64,000 bases of DNA from Saccharothrix sp. S26 (GCF_021390395.1 NZ_JAJUWT010000011.1:248001-312000), one strand, 5' to 3'; positions 38,448 to 47,170 are shown, counted from the first letter of the stretch. Notes: generated by a model not told the origin, from the sequence alone. Translations and numbers: made by a program.

Positions 38448-39590
38448 CTAGCGGACCTTGCCGGTGGCCACCTCGTGGCGCAGCAGGTCGTCCATGGTGA
38501 AGGTGCCGGTCGGCTGGTCGTCCTTGCCCAGCAGGTACAGGCGCTTCACGGCGACCAGGATGCCCTCGGCCACCACGTCGCGGAACGACGGGTTGGCCAG
38601 GCGCTGGCGGTCGCCCGGGTTGGTCAGGTAGCCGACCTCGACCCGGACCGCGGTGCAGCGGGTCATCCGGAGCATGTCCCACGTCTTGGGGTGCGTGCGG
38701 CAGTCGAGCATGCCGGTCCGCGCGACGATCTCGCGCTGGATGAACCCGGCCAGCGCCTCGCCCACCGTGGACGACGTGCCGTTGCCCGTCCCGAAGTGGA
38801 ACGTCGCCACGCCCGACGCCAGGGGCGAGGAGTTGCGGTCGGTGTGCAGGGACAGGATCAGGTCGGCGCCCGCCTCGTTGGCGAACCTCGCCCGCTCCCC
38901 CTCGTCCGGGTTGTGGTTGGGCCCGCGCGTGAGCAGGGCCTCCATGCCGGTGGCGGCCATCTTGCCCTCGAGCAGCCTGGCCAGGTCCAGCATCACGTCG
39001 GCCTCGGACACGCCGTCGACCACGACACCGCGGTCCTCGCCGCCGTGACCCGGGTCGATGATGATCCGCTTGCCGGACAGCCGGGGACCGGCCCGCCGGA
39101 CCCGCTCCTGCTCGCGCAGGAACACCGGCCGGCCGCCGCGCACCTTCGGCTGGAGCTGCCGCAGCGCGCGGACCGTGTCGGGGCCGCACATGCCGTCGAC
39201 GATCAAGCCGTAGTCGCGCTGGAAGCTGCGCAACGCCTGCTCGGTCTGCTGACCGAACTCGCCGTTGGCCCTCCCGGCGTCGTAACCCAGCTCCAGCAGG
39301 CGCTCCTGCAAGGCGAACACGTCGTCACCGGTGACCGGCTGCGCCATCAGGAACGCGAGCGGTCGGTCGCCCAGGCGGTACGTCGCGTCGCGCAGCGCGC
39401 GGTAGGTGGCGGGACCGACGACGCCGTCGGTGATGAGACCCCGCTGCTGCTGGAAGGCGCGCACCGCGTGCTCGACCGGCAGGTCGAACACCTGGGACGG
39501 CTGCGGATCGGACAGCAGACCGAGCTTCGTCAGCGTTGCCCTGACCTCGGCGACGTCCGGACCGAAATCCCCGCGGCGGAGTAGCAGCAT
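38448..39590 (-). CDS. cwlM: CwlM-like N-acetylmuramoyl-L-alanine amidase homologue
   Basis: 380 residues from ATG 39590 (GAGGGG just upstream; GTG 39605 is the alternative). Two PG-binding_1 domains (about 5-70 and 80-145, each with AVRAFQQQRGLITDGVVG- or SFQRDYGLIVDGMCG-type ends), then an Amidase_3 domain with IIIDPGHGGED and LILSLHTDRN. The C-terminus PTGTFTMDDLLRHEV matches mycobacterial CwlM (Rv3915). There is no signal peptide. CwlM is a cytoplasmic, PknB-phosphorylated activator of MurA rather than a wall hydrolase; the nearby pknB makes the same role likely. Gene order trxB-trxA-cwlM agrees. Confidence 0.88.
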   Translation of the reverse strand: MLLLRRGDFGPDVAEVRATLTKLGLLSDPQPSQVFDLPVEHAVRAFQQQRGLITDGVVGPATYRALRDATYRLGDRPLAFLMAQPVTGDDVFALQERLLELGYDAGRANGEFGQQTEQALRSFQRDYGLIVDGMCGPDTVRALRQLQPKVRGGRPVFLREQERVRRAGPRLSGKRIIIDPGHGGEDRGVVVDGVSEADVMLDLARLLEGKMAATGMEALLTRGPNHNPDEGERARFANEAGADLILSLHTDRNSSPLASGVATFHFGTGNGTSSTVGEALAGFIQREIVARTGMLDCRTHPKTWDMLRMTRCTAVRVEVGYLTNPGDRQRLANPSFRDVVAEGILVAVKRLYLLGKDDQPTGTFTMDDLLRHEVATGKVR

Positions 39591-39704
39591 GCACCCCTCG
39601 CTCACTAAGGCGTCGACATCCGTCGACGCGAACTTGACGCCCTATTGTGCCTTGCTCGCGGCGATGGCACGGATGGGGCTACTGCGAGTGGTCATCGATC
39701 CACA

Positions 39705-39752
39705 AAAGGGTGACCCGTCCGTCTTCCGTGGAGGACGGACGGGTCACCCTTT
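39705..39752 (-). terminator. Strong hairpin downstream of trxA
   Basis: 19-bp perfect stem AAAGGGTGACCCGTCCGTC with its complement and a 10-nt loop, ending 10 bp from the trxA stop. It terminates trxB-trxA before cwlM, so cwlM needs its own promoter. Confidence 0.88.
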
Positions 39753-39762
39753 CGACCGGCGC

Positions 39763-40089
39763 TCAGAGCACGTCGGACAGGTCCTTGAGCAGCGCGGCCT
39801 TCGGCTTCGCGCCGACGATCTGCTTCACCGGCTTGCCGCCCTGGAACAGGATCATGGTCGGCACCGACATGATCTGGTAGTCCCGCGCGATCGACGGGTT
39901 GGCGTCGATGTCGAGCTTCGCGATCGTGATCTTGTCGGGGTGCTCGGCGGCGATCTCCTCGAGCACGGGCGCGACCATCTTGCACGGGCCGCACCACGTC
40001 GCCCAGAAGTCGACCAGCACCGGCTTGTCGCTGGTCAGGACGTCATCGGTGAACGTCTTGGCGGAGGTGACCACGGGGGTGCCTGCCAT
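39763..40089 (-). CDS. trxA: Thioredoxin
   Basis: 108-residue thioredoxin with the active site VDFWATWCGPCKMVAPVL, the cis-proline segment IMSVPTMILFQGGKPV and the usual C-terminal helix. It reduces disulfides in cytoplasmic proteins and is itself reduced by the neighbouring TrxB. The open frame extends upstream across trxB's end, but this ATG starts the family-length protein (GGGAG upstream). 28 bp after trxB, so one operon. Confidence 0.97.
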   Translation of the reverse strand: MAGTPVVTSAKTFTDDVLTSDKPVLVDFWATWCGPCKMVAPVLEEIAAEHPDKITIAKLDIDANPSIARDYQIMSVPTMILFQGGKPVKQIVGAKPKAALLKDLSDVL

Positions 40090-40117
40090 GTCGGTTTTCT
40101 CCCTCGGAAAGGTGGGT

Positions 40118-41116
40118 TCAGCTGGTGGAGACGGGCTCGCCGTAGCCGCCGCCAACGTGCTCGGCGGTGACGGCGGCCTCCGTGGTCCCGTGCTCGGCGA
40201 GCCAGCGCTCCGCGTCGATCGCGGCGGCGCAGCCCGACCCGGCGGCGGTGATCGCCTGGCGGTAGGTGTGGTCGACGAGGTCGCCCGCGGCGAACACCCC
40301 GTCCACGTTCGTGTGCGTCGTGCGGCCGATGACCTGGACGTAGCCCTCGCCGTCCAGCTCGACCTGGCCCTTGACCAGCTCGCTGCGCGGGTCGTGGCCG
40401 ATGGCGACGAAGAAGCCGGTGAACGGGTGCTCGGTGACCTCACCCGTGCGGGTGTCGCGGGTCCTGACCCCGGACACCGTGCCGGCGTCCTGGCCCAGCA
40501 CCTCGACCACCTCGGCGTTGAGCAGCCACTTGATCTTCTCGTTGCTCCGCGCGCGCTCCAGCATGATCTTGGAGGCGCGGAACTCCTCGCGGCGGTGGAT
40601 GATCGTGACGGACCGGGCGAACTTGGTCAGGAACGTCGCCTCCTCCATCGCCGAGTCGCCGCCGCCGATCACCGCGATGTCCTGGTCGCGGAAGAAGAAG
40701 CCGTCGCACGTGGCGCAGGCCGACACGCCGCGGCCGAGCAGCTCCTGCTCGCCGGGGACGTGCAGGTAGCGCGCCGCCGCGCCCATGGCCAGGATGACCG
40801 CGCGGGCGGCGTAGCGCTTGCCGTTGGCGGTGACGTACTTCACCGGGCCGTCGAGCTCGACGCCCTCGACGTCCTCCGCGCGCAGCTCGGCGCCGAAGCG
40901 CTTGGCCTGCTCGCGCATCTGCTCCATGAGGTCGGGGCCCATGATGCCGTCGCGGAAACCGGGGTAGTTCTCGACTTCGGTCGTGGTCATCAGCGCGCCG
41001 CCGTACTGCGAGCCCTCGAACACCAGCGGTTCGAGCTGGGCACGCGCCGCGTAGACCGCCGCGGTGTACCCGGCGGGCCCCGATCCCACGACGATCAGGT
41101 TCCGAACGTCCGACAC
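40118..41116 (-). CDS. trxB: Thioredoxin reductase (NADPH)
   Basis: 332-residue flavoprotein: FAD site [27 protein letters not shown], redox centre [21 protein letters not shown] site [15 protein letters not shown] with [10 protein letters not shown], and FAD-closing [31 protein letters not shown]. Transfers electrons from NADPH to TrxA. GTG start. Preceded by a perfect sigma-R-type promoter, so the pair should be induced by disulfide stress. Confidence 0.97.
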   Translation of the reverse strand: MSDVRNLIVVGSGPAGYTAAVYAARAQLEPLVFEGSQYGGALMTTTEVENYPGFRDGIMGPDLMEQMREQAKRFGAELRAEDVEGVELDGPVKYVTANGKRYAARAVILAMGAAARYLHVPGEQELLGRGVSACATCDGFFFRDQDIAVIGGGDSAMEEATFLTKFARSVTIIHRREEFRASKIMLERARSNEKIKWLLNAEVVEVLGQDAGTVSGVRTRDTRTGEVTEHPFTGFFVAIGHDPRSELVKGQVELDGEGYVQVIGRTTHTNVDGVFAAGDLVDHTYRQAITAAGSGCAAAIDAERWLAEHGTTEAAVTAEHVGGGYGEPVSTS

Positions 41117-41173
41117 CCTCGACCTCCGTTAGTCGCTTGACGGACCTGGATCACCCGGCCCGGCACTTCGCAC

Positions 41174-41199
41174 AACGGATCGTAGGGTGCGGTAATTCC
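41174..41199 (-). promoter_or_regulatory. Sigma-R/SigH-type promoter of trxB-trxA
   Basis: Minus strand: GGAAT (41199-41195), 18 bp, GTT (41176-41174), an exact match to the thiol-stress sigma factor consensus GGAAT-N18-GTT. Transcription would begin about 50 nt before trxB. Confidence 0.78.
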
Positions 41200-41234
41200 G
41201 CCCGTTCGCGGTGAGTTGGGCTACGCGGCCGGCG

Positions 41235-41993
41235 TCACGGCTCGATCGTGCTGTTGGCCAGGACGCCGTCGGGGTTGTCCGGGCCGCAGGTCTTGGGGTC
41301 GACCACCACGATCCGGTACGCGCCGGGCGCGCCCGCGGGCAGGATCGCCATCACGGCCGGCTTGTCGTCCAGCGTGATGGGGCTGACCCCCAGCGGCTTG
41401 CCCGCCGTGATGTTCGCCCCGCGCAGGCAGTCGGCCAGCTTGTCCTGGTTCTCCAGCGGGCCGTAGTTCTGGGCCTTGAGCACGTCGCCGACCGCCGGGC
41501 CGAAGTCCTGGCCGCGCACCGCGGGGAGCTTGCCGCTGCCGGGGGGCAGGGCGCTGGCGGTGACGGGCGTGTTCGTGGCCTTGTCCGGCTGCGCCAGGCC
41601 GCCGTCGCCCGCGGTGTTGTCGCGCGGGACCGTCACGGCCACGATGCCGACGGCGACCGCGGCCGCCGCGAGCAGCCCCGCGCCCCAGCCGAGGCGCTTG
41701 GCGCGGCGGGCCTTGGCCCGCGCGAAGTCGATCACGGGCGCGCTGGGTCGGGCCTCTTCGGCCAGCGCCGCGTCGATCCGTTCGGCCACGTGGCGCGGCA
41801 TGGGGATGGGCGGCAGGTTGTGCAGGTCCTCGAGCGTCGCGTCGAGGGCGGCGAGGACCTCGCGGGCCTCGGGGTCGTTCTCGACCAGCGGCCGCAACTC
41901 GGCCTCGGTCCGCGGGTCCAGAGCCCCCGCGTGCAGATCAGCCAGCAGGTCGACGGACCACGGCGGCCCTGAACGCCGCGCATTGCCGGTCAT
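41235..41993 (-). CDS. Anti-sigma factor of SigM
   Basis: 252 residues. The cytoplasmic part (PPWSVDLLADLHAGALDPRTEAELRPLVENDPEAREVLAALDATLEDL) resembles anti-sigma N-domains but lacks the HxxxCxxC zinc motif. A membrane helix at about 94-113 (LGWGAGLLAAAAVAVGIVAV) and an outside domain with two cysteines (LADCLRG, KTCGPDN) follow. ATG overlaps the sigM stop (ATGA), so it is made with its target. It equals Rv3912, which follows sigM in M. tuberculosis. Release of SigM by cleavage or a signal is inference. Confidence 0.83.
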   Translation of the reverse strand: MTGNARRSGPPWSVDLLADLHAGALDPRTEAELRPLVENDPEAREVLAALDATLEDLHNLPPIPMPRHVAERIDAALAEEARPSAPVIDFARAKARRAKRLGWGAGLLAAAAVAVGIVAVTVPRDNTAGDGGLAQPDKATNTPVTASALPPGSGKLPAVRGQDFGPAVGDVLKAQNYGPLENQDKLADCLRGANITAGKPLGVSPITLDDKPAVMAILPAGAPGAYRIVVVDPKTCGPDNPDGVLANSTIEP

Positions 41994-42607
41994 CGTTCCT
42001 CCAACTGACGTCCCTGTTGCACCTGCACATCGTTCACTGGGACGTTCGCATCTGCACCCTGGTTCCGGAGGTGCCCCAGAACTTTGGCGAGCTTGGCCCG
42101 CCCGCGTGCGCACCGCGACTTGACGGTGCCCTCCGCGATGCCCAGGAGCTGGGCCGTTTCGGCGACCGAGTAGCCCTCCACGTCGACCAGCACGATCGGG
42201 GCGCGCTGCTCCTCGGGCAGCTCGTCGAGGGCGGCCTGGACCACCAGGCGCGTCTCGCGCTCGGCCATCGCGTCCCGCGGTGCCACCGGCTCGCCGGGGC
42301 CCGCCTCGGGCAGCGGCACGGTCGGCCTGGTTTGTCGCCTGCGCATCCGGTCCAGGCAGGCGTTGACGACTATTCGGTGCAGCCAGGTCGTGACCTGGGA
42401 CTCGGCCCGGAAGCTCGCCGCCGCCCGGAAGGCGGAGATGAACGCCTCCTGCAACGCGTCGGCGGCCTCTTCGGGGTCGCGCAACGTGCGCAGCGCGACG
42501 GCCCACATGCGATCCCGGTGCCTGCGCACGAGCTCGGAGAAGGCGTGCGGGTCACCCGCGGCGTGCGCCGTGATGAGGTCTGCGTCCGAGCTGGCTGCGG
42601 CGGTCAC
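41990..42607 (-). CDS. sigM: ECF RNA polymerase sigma factor SigM
   Basis: 205-residue ECF sigma factor. Region 2: FSELVRRHRDRMWAVALRTLRDPEEAADALQEAFISAFRAAASF; region 4: LDELPEEQRAPIVLVDVEGYSVAETAQLLGIAEGTVKSRCARGRAKL. Position among murJ, anti-sigma, trxB, trxA and cwlM identifies it as SigM, which in mycobacteria controls late-phase secretion genes. GTG start with TAGGCT (42619-42614, minus strand) 6 nt before, suggesting a leaderless mRNA. Confidence 0.92.
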   Translation of the reverse strand: MTAAASSDADLITAHAAGDPHAFSELVRRHRDRMWAVALRTLRDPEEAADALQEAFISAFRAAASFRAESQVTTWLHRIVVNACLDRMRRRQTRPTVPLPEAGPGEPVAPRDAMAERETRLVVQAALDELPEEQRAPIVLVDVEGYSVAETAQLLGIAEGTVKSRCARGRAKLAKVLGHLRNQGADANVPVNDVQVQQGRQLEER

Positions 42608-42699
42608 GCGGGGAGCCTATCGGGCTGGGGCAACCACGCTCGTTTTCCCCTGTCCGGGCGAGTGCCGTGGACTCGGCACCCGCCCACCGCGACCGCCCG

Positions 42700-43074
42700 T
42701 CACAACTTCACCCGTTCGACGGGCTGCACGGTGACGCCGTTCGGGTCAGTGACCTGGAACAGGCGCTCGCCCCACGGTTCCTCGCGCAGCGGCATGGTGA
42801 TCTCCACCCCGGCCGCGCGGAGCCGGTCGTGCTCCGCGGCCAGGTCGGTGACCGTGAAGGCGACGATCAGCCCGGCGGCGTGCTGGTCGCGCACGCCCTC
42901 GGGCAGCACTTCCGTGCCGCGGCGCAGCAGGACGACGTCGACCGCGTCCTCGTGGGCCAGTGACGCGAAGCCGTCGGCCGCGGCCTGCTGGGTGTAGCCG
43001 AAGTGGGTGGTGAAGAAATCACTCGACGCGGTGACGTCGTCGACGGTCAGGGACAGCGTGGACCGGGTGATCAA
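42700..43074 (-). CDS. VOC/glyoxalase-family protein
   Basis: 124 residues: two beta-alpha-beta-beta-beta modules, STLSLTVDDVTASSDFFTTHFGYT at the start and ERLFQVTDPNGVTVQPVERV at the end, typical of the vicinal oxygen chelate fold used by glyoxalases and antibiotic-resistance proteins. A conserved glutamate-type metal ligand is not certain. The only start giving the full domain is TTG at 43074, with GAGGAG at 5-nt spacing. Follows the 39-residue ORF by 28 bp and is divergent from a TetR gene, which probably controls it. Confidence 0.82.
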   Translation of the reverse strand: MITRSTLSLTVDDVTASSDFFTTHFGYTQQAAADGFASLAHEDAVDVVLLRRGTEVLPEGVRDQHAAGLIVAFTVTDLAAEHDRLRAAGVEITMPLREEPWGERLFQVTDPNGVTVQPVERVKL

Positions 43075-43102
43075 GCGGGCTCCTCGTTCGGTGGGGTGCG
43101 GG

Positions 43103-43222
43103 TCAGTACGAGCGGCGGCGCGGCACGCCGTGGGCCCGGGTGGGCCGGGCGGGTTGCTGCTTGCCGGTGAACGGCTGGTGGTTGACGCGGACGGGGCGGT
43201 GGCCTTGGTGCTCTCGTCGCAA
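43103..43222 (-). CDS. Small basic Pro/Arg/His-rich ORF
   Basis: 39 codons from TTG 43222, preceded by a strong GGAGGAG at 5-nt spacing. The product begins LRREHQGHRPVRVNHQPF, contains about ten arginines and several prolines and histidines, and ends PRRRSY. It lies just upstream of the VOC gene and downstream of the TetR operator, as the first reading frame of the transcript. It could be a true small protein or a leader peptide governing VOC translation. No family recognised. Confidence 0.45.
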   Translation of the reverse strand: MRREHQGHRPVRVNHQPFTGKQQPARPTRAHGVPRRRSY

Positions 43223-43242
43223 GGTGTCTCCTCCGTGGATGT

Positions 43243-43306
43243 TACTACGGACGTAATTATAGTCCTGTAGTACGAAACGTCAAGGATAAGTTTGCTCCGG
43301 ACGTAA
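43243..43306. promoter_or_regulatory. Divergent promoter region with TetR operator candidates
   Basis: Imperfect dyad TACTACGGAC (43243-43252) / GTCCTGTAGTA (43262-43272), and the direct repeat CGGACGTAA at 43248-43256 and 43298-43306. AT-rich relative to surroundings. The likely autoregulatory site of the adjacent TetR. Confidence 0.6.
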
Positions 43307-43326
43307 AATTCTGCGACGCTGCCACC

Positions 43327-43965
43327 ATGACCAGCACGAACACCGGCCTGCGCGAGCAGAAGAAGCAGGAGACCCGGCAGGCGATCTCCGACCACGCCAC
43401 CCGCCTGTTCATCGAGCGCGGGTTCGAGGAGACGACGATCGCCGACATCGCCGAGGCGGCCCGGGTCGCCAAGAAGACCGTCACCAACTACTTCGCGCGC
43501 AAGGAGGACTTGGCCCTCGACCAGCACGAGGAGTTCACCGCGGGCCTCGCGCGCACGGTCGCCGCCCGGGAGGTCGGCGAGTCGGCGCTGGCCGCGCTGC
43601 GCACCGCGTTCCTGGCGGCCGCGGCCCGGCACGACCCCGTGATCGGGTTCTCGGGTCGGCCGTTCGCCCGCATGATCGTCGAGAGCCCCACCCTCACCGC
43701 GCGCCTGCGCGAGCTCCACGAGGCCCGCGAGGAGGCCCTGGCCGCCACCCTCGCCGCGGAGACCGCCGCCCAGCCGGGCGACATCACGCCCCGGGCCGTC
43801 GCCACGCAGCTCGGCGGCGCGCACCGGCTGCTGTTCGGCGAGGTGCTGCGGCTGACCGTCGAAGGGCACGACAACGCGCACATCGCGGCCACCGTGACCG
43901 CGTTCGCCGCGCGCGTCTTCGACCTGCTCGAACCGGCGCTGGGCGGCTACGCGACCCGCGCCTGA
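43327..43965 (+). CDS. TetR-family transcriptional regulator
   Basis: 212 residues. The N-terminal HTH reads RQAISDHATRLFIERGFEETTIADIAEAARVAKKTVTNYFARKEDLAL, a classic TetR DNA-binding domain; the rest is a helical ligand-binding and dimer domain. It is divergent from the small ORF and VOC gene with an operator-like dyad between, so it most likely represses both. This TetR/VOC group interrupts a gene order otherwise like mycobacteria (murJ next to sigM), suggesting later insertion. Ends 3 bp from the convergent pseudokinase stop. Confidence 0.9.
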   Translation: MTSTNTGLREQKKQETRQAISDHATRLFIERGFEETTIADIAEAARVAKKTVTNYFARKEDLALDQHEEFTAGLARTVAAREVGESALAALRTAFLAAAARHDPVIGFSGRPFARMIVESPTLTARLRELHEAREEALAATLAAETAAQPGDITPRAVATQLGGAHRLLFGEVLRLTVEGHDNAHIAATVTAFAARVFDLLEPALGGYATRA

Positions 43966-43968
43966 GGG

Positions 43969-45498
43969 TTACTGCGCGCGGGTGTAGACGAGTTCGGCGA
44001 CCTCGGAGCGGTTGTTCTTGCCGCTGCCCGAGAGCTTGGTGATCCACACCAGCACGTGCTGGGTCGGCTCGTGGTCGCTGACCTGGATCTGGGTCTGCCC
44101 CGCCGACAGGGTCGCGGTCGCGATGACCTTCGTCTCCTGCAACGGCGCACCGGGCGCGCCCGCGACCCGGATCTCCACGACCGTGCCCTCGCTCGGCGAG
44201 GTGATCGTCACCGACGACAGCTTCACCGGCTCGGCGAAGCCCGCCATCAGCCCGATGCCCGGCTTGAGCGCCGGGAACGGCTGGAAGTAGTTCTCGGTCT
44301 GCCAGACCGTGGTCGGGTTGTTGTCGACCGCGCGGTTGGCCCGGTTGGCGTTGTCGGGCTGGTTGGTCACGTCGTACACGCCGACCGACGCCGGTTGCAC
44401 CGGGCCGGCCGGCTGGGGCGCGGGCGGCGCGGGTTGGCCGCTCTGCCCCGGCGTGGTCGACTGGCCGATCACCACGGTCGGCCCGCCGCTGCCCGACGGC
44501 TCGTCGCTGAAGAAGCTCACGATCTGCACGCCCAGCCAGGCGATCACCGCCAGCGTCGCGACGGCGAGCACGGCCACGCTGATCATGAGCTTGCGCTTGC
44601 GGCCCTTGTCGCGGACCGGGCGCTGCGTGGTCCACACCGCGCCGTCGTCCGCCGCGTCGTCCGGCACCGGCTGGATCAGCGCGGTCTGCGCCTCCGACTG
44701 GGCGATCTGGTCGAGCACCTGCAGGATCGCCGCGCTGGTGCGGATGCCGCCGACGCTGGTGTCCTCCAGGCTGCGCACGGCGACCGACGACAGCTCGTGC
44801 GGCACGTACGGGTGAAGCGTGCTCGGCGCGAGCACCGAGCCGTCCGGCCCCGTGGGCGCGACGGGCACGCCGTCCGGGCCGTCGGGCAGCGCCCACTTCC
44901 CGGTCAGCAGCAGGTACAGGATCGCGCCGAGGCCCTTGACGTCGTCCCGGGCGATCGCCTCCGGCCGCGGGCCCGGGAAGGCCAGCCGCAACCGGCCGTC
45001 CGACGTCACCCGGATGCGCTGCGGGTGGTCCGCGCCGAGCACGAGGCCCGCGTGGTGCGCGCCCTCGATCGCCGCGCCCAGCGGCTCCAGCAGCCGCGTC
45101 GCCGCGCCCGCCGGCAGCGGGCCCTCGGCGACCAGGTCGAGCAGGTCGGTGCCCTGCGTCCACTCGGCCACGATCACGGCCAGGATGCCCTCGTCGAGCC
45201 TGATCCCCGCCCCGGGTGTCAACACGTCGATCACCCGCGCGACGCCGGGGTGGGTGAAGCTGGCGGCGTGCATGGCGCGTTCGGCGGTCCGCTTGGCCCG
45301 CGCGGCGGCGGCGTGGTCGGCCGGGTCGCCCACCAGCACGGTCAGCGCCACGTCCCGGTTGAGCTGGCCGTCCCTGGCCCGCCACAGGTGCGCGTGGCAC
45401 CGCCGGTCCACACCGGACTGCGCCAGCAACCGGTACCGGCCGTCGCCGATCACCCCGCCGGGCACCAGCGAGGTGTTGTGGATCGGACCGCTGCTCAC
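43969..45498 (-). CDS. Membrane pseudokinase with extracellular discoidin-like domain
   Basis: 509 residues. The N-terminal kinase fold (DGRYRLLAQSGVDRRCHAHLWRARD..RDVALTVL) lacks the ATP lysine (T in place of K), the HRD catalytic loop (GADHPQRIRV instead) and DFG, so it is a pseudokinase. A basic stretch and helix KLMISVAVLAVATLAVIAWLG lie at about 305-325, then a Pro/Gln/Ser linker and a beta-rich domain with NPTTVWQTENY, like F5/8 type C. In M. tuberculosis the same pseudokinase is fused to MurJ (MviN); here it is a separate gene 37 bp downstream. It probably recruits an FHA protein when phosphorylated by PknB (inference from mycobacteria). Confidence 0.85.
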   Translation of the reverse strand: MSSGPIHNTSLVPGGVIGDGRYRLLAQSGVDRRCHAHLWRARDGQLNRDVALTVLVGDPADHAAAARAKRTAERAMHAASFTHPGVARVIDVLTPGAGIRLDEGILAVIVAEWTQGTDLLDLVAEGPLPAGAATRLLEPLGAAIEGAHHAGLVLGADHPQRIRVTSDGRLRLAFPGPRPEAIARDDVKGLGAILYLLLTGKWALPDGPDGVPVAPTGPDGSVLAPSTLHPYVPHELSSVAVRSLEDTSVGGIRTSAAILQVLDQIAQSEAQTALIQPVPDDAADDGAVWTTQRPVRDKGRKRKLMISVAVLAVATLAVIAWLGVQIVSFFSDEPSGSGGPTVVIGQSTTPGQSGQPAPPAPQPAGPVQPASVGVYDVTNQPDNANRANRAVDNNPTTVWQTENYFQPFPALKPGIGLMAGFAEPVKLSSVTITSPSEGTVVEIRVAGAPGAPLQETKVIATATLSAGQTQIQVSDHEPTQHVLVWITKLSGSGKNNRSEVAELVYTRAQ

Positions 45499-45535
45499 GG
45501 GGCCGAGGGTACGTGACCGGGTCGGGTCGCAGGGG

Positions 45536-47170
45536 TCATCGACGACCCACCAAACGACTGATCTTGGCGACCGCGGGCCTCACTTCGGGTACTCGGAACA
45601 GGGCCAGCAGCAGGAAGCTCAGCGGCAACCCGACGATCGTCTGGACCACCACCTCGACCCACGCGCCCGCCACGCGGGACTCGATTCCCAGCACCCGGAC
45701 GGCGAGCCACGCGAGTCCGGTCGCCGCCCCGAACGCGATCGCGGACGCCACGACCGTGAGGCAGATCGTCCACGCCGTGTAACCGGTGCGCAGCCGGCCG
45801 AGCCGCAGCCGCAGCCACACCTGCCCCACCAGAGCGCCGACGACGAAGCTCAACGACATCGCGATGGACACGCCGACCGCCAGCTTGTCCGGCGGCGAGA
45901 TCGCCAGGAACCCGTACAGCAGCCCGATCCGCACCACCACGATGATCCCCTGGATGATCGTGGGCGTGCGGGCGTCCTTCAACGCGTAGAAGACCCGCAG
46001 TTGCAGCAGCGTGATCGCGTACGGGACCAGCCCGAACGCCGACAGCGCCAGCGCCGTGCCGATCTCCTCGCCGCCACCGAGGCCGGACCTGCCGTGGGAG
46101 AACAGCGCGAGGCCGATCGACACGCCCGCCACCGTCAGCAGGGCGCTGAACGGCATCAGCAGGATCGACGACATCCGGTTGCCGAACGCCAGGTCGCCGA
46201 CCAGCCCGTCGGTGTCGTGCGCCGCCGCCGCGCGGCTCATCTTCGGCATGAGCGCGGTCAGCAGCGACACCCCGAGCACCCCGTAGGGCACCTGCGCGAT
46301 CAGCCACTGCATGTTGTAGACGGTGATCGCGCCGTCGTCGTGCGTGGCGACCTTGGTCAGCACGACCATGCTGGCGAACCCGAGCGCCACGTACAGCAGC
46401 ACCCAGAACGCCAGGCCGCCGAACTCCGACAGGCGCCGGTCCCAGCCCCACCGCCAGCGGAACCGGAACCCGGTCCGGCGCAGCGCGGGCACCAGCACGG
46501 ACGCCTGCACCGCCACGCCGAGCATCGTGCCCAGGCCCAGCACCAGCAGCTTCGGCTCGCCCATCCGGACCGGGTCGAGCGAGATCTCGCCCGGCATGAG
46601 CCAGTAGACGACCAGCGTGATGATCACCACGACGTTGTTCAGCACCGGCGCCCAGGTGGGCAGGCCGAACACGTGCCGGGTGTTGAGGATCGCGCCGATC
46701 AGCGCGGACAGCCCGTAGAACACGATGCCCGGCAGCACCAGGTACGCGAACGCGGTGACCAGCTCCGGCTTGGCGTCGGGCGAGTCGATGAACAGCTCGG
46801 TCAGCAGCGGCGCGCAGGCGACCGCGATGATCGTGCCGACGCCCAGCACGACCGCGGACATGGTGATCATCCACTGCGCGTAGGACTCGCCCCGGTCGCC
46901 GTCCTCCTTCTCGGCGCGGACCAGCAGCGGGATGGCCACGCTGGTCAGCACGCCGCCGAGCAGCAGCTCGTTGATCATCGTCGGCAGCGTGGTGGCGACC
47001 TGGTAGGAGTCGTTGAGCGCGTCGACGCCGACGATCGTGATCAGCAGCAGCTTGGACAGCAGCCCGGAGGCGCGGCTGACGATCGTGGCGATGGCCATCG
47101 AGCCGCTGGCGCGCGCCAGCGACGGGCCCTGGGGCTCCTGCTCCTGCGTCACCGTCGTTGTTCCGCTCAA
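45536..47170 (-). CDS. murJ: Lipid II flippase MurJ (MviN)
   Basis: About 544 residues with some 14 membrane helices; flips lipid II across the membrane for peptidoglycan synthesis. Recognisable: SMAIATIVSRASGLLSKLLLITIVG, LNDSYQVATTLPTMINELLLGGVLTSVAIPLLVR and NMQWLIAQVPYGVLGVSLLTALMPKMSR. The TTG at 47170 overlaps the previous stop (TTGA), analogous to ATGA coupling; GTG 47152 is the alternative start. A very long open frame continues upstream through other genes but is spurious. The C-terminal kinase-like part seen in mycobacterial MviN is absent. Confidence 0.95.
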   Translation of the reverse strand: MSGTTTVTQEQEPQGPSLARASGSMAIATIVSRASGLLSKLLLITIVGVDALNDSYQVATTLPTMINELLLGGVLTSVAIPLLVRAEKEDGDRGESYAQWMITMSAVVLGVGTIIAVACAPLLTELFIDSPDAKPELVTAFAYLVLPGIVFYGLSALIGAILNTRHVFGLPTWAPVLNNVVVIITLVVYWLMPGEISLDPVRMGEPKLLVLGLGTMLGVAVQASVLVPALRRTGFRFRWRWGWDRRLSEFGGLAFWVLLYVALGFASMVVLTKVATHDDGAITVYNMQWLIAQVPYGVLGVSLLTALMPKMSRAAAAHDTDGLVGDLAFGNRMSSILLMPFSALLTVAGVSIGLALFSHGRSGLGGGEEIGTALALSAFGLVPYAITLLQLRVFYALKDARTPTIIQGIIVVVRIGLLYGFLAISPPDKLAVGVSIAMSLSFVVGALVGQVWLRLRLGRLRTGYTAWTICLTVVASAIAFGAATGLAWLAVRVLGIESRVAGAWVEVVVQTIVGLPLSFLLLALFRVPEVRPAVAKISRLVGRR

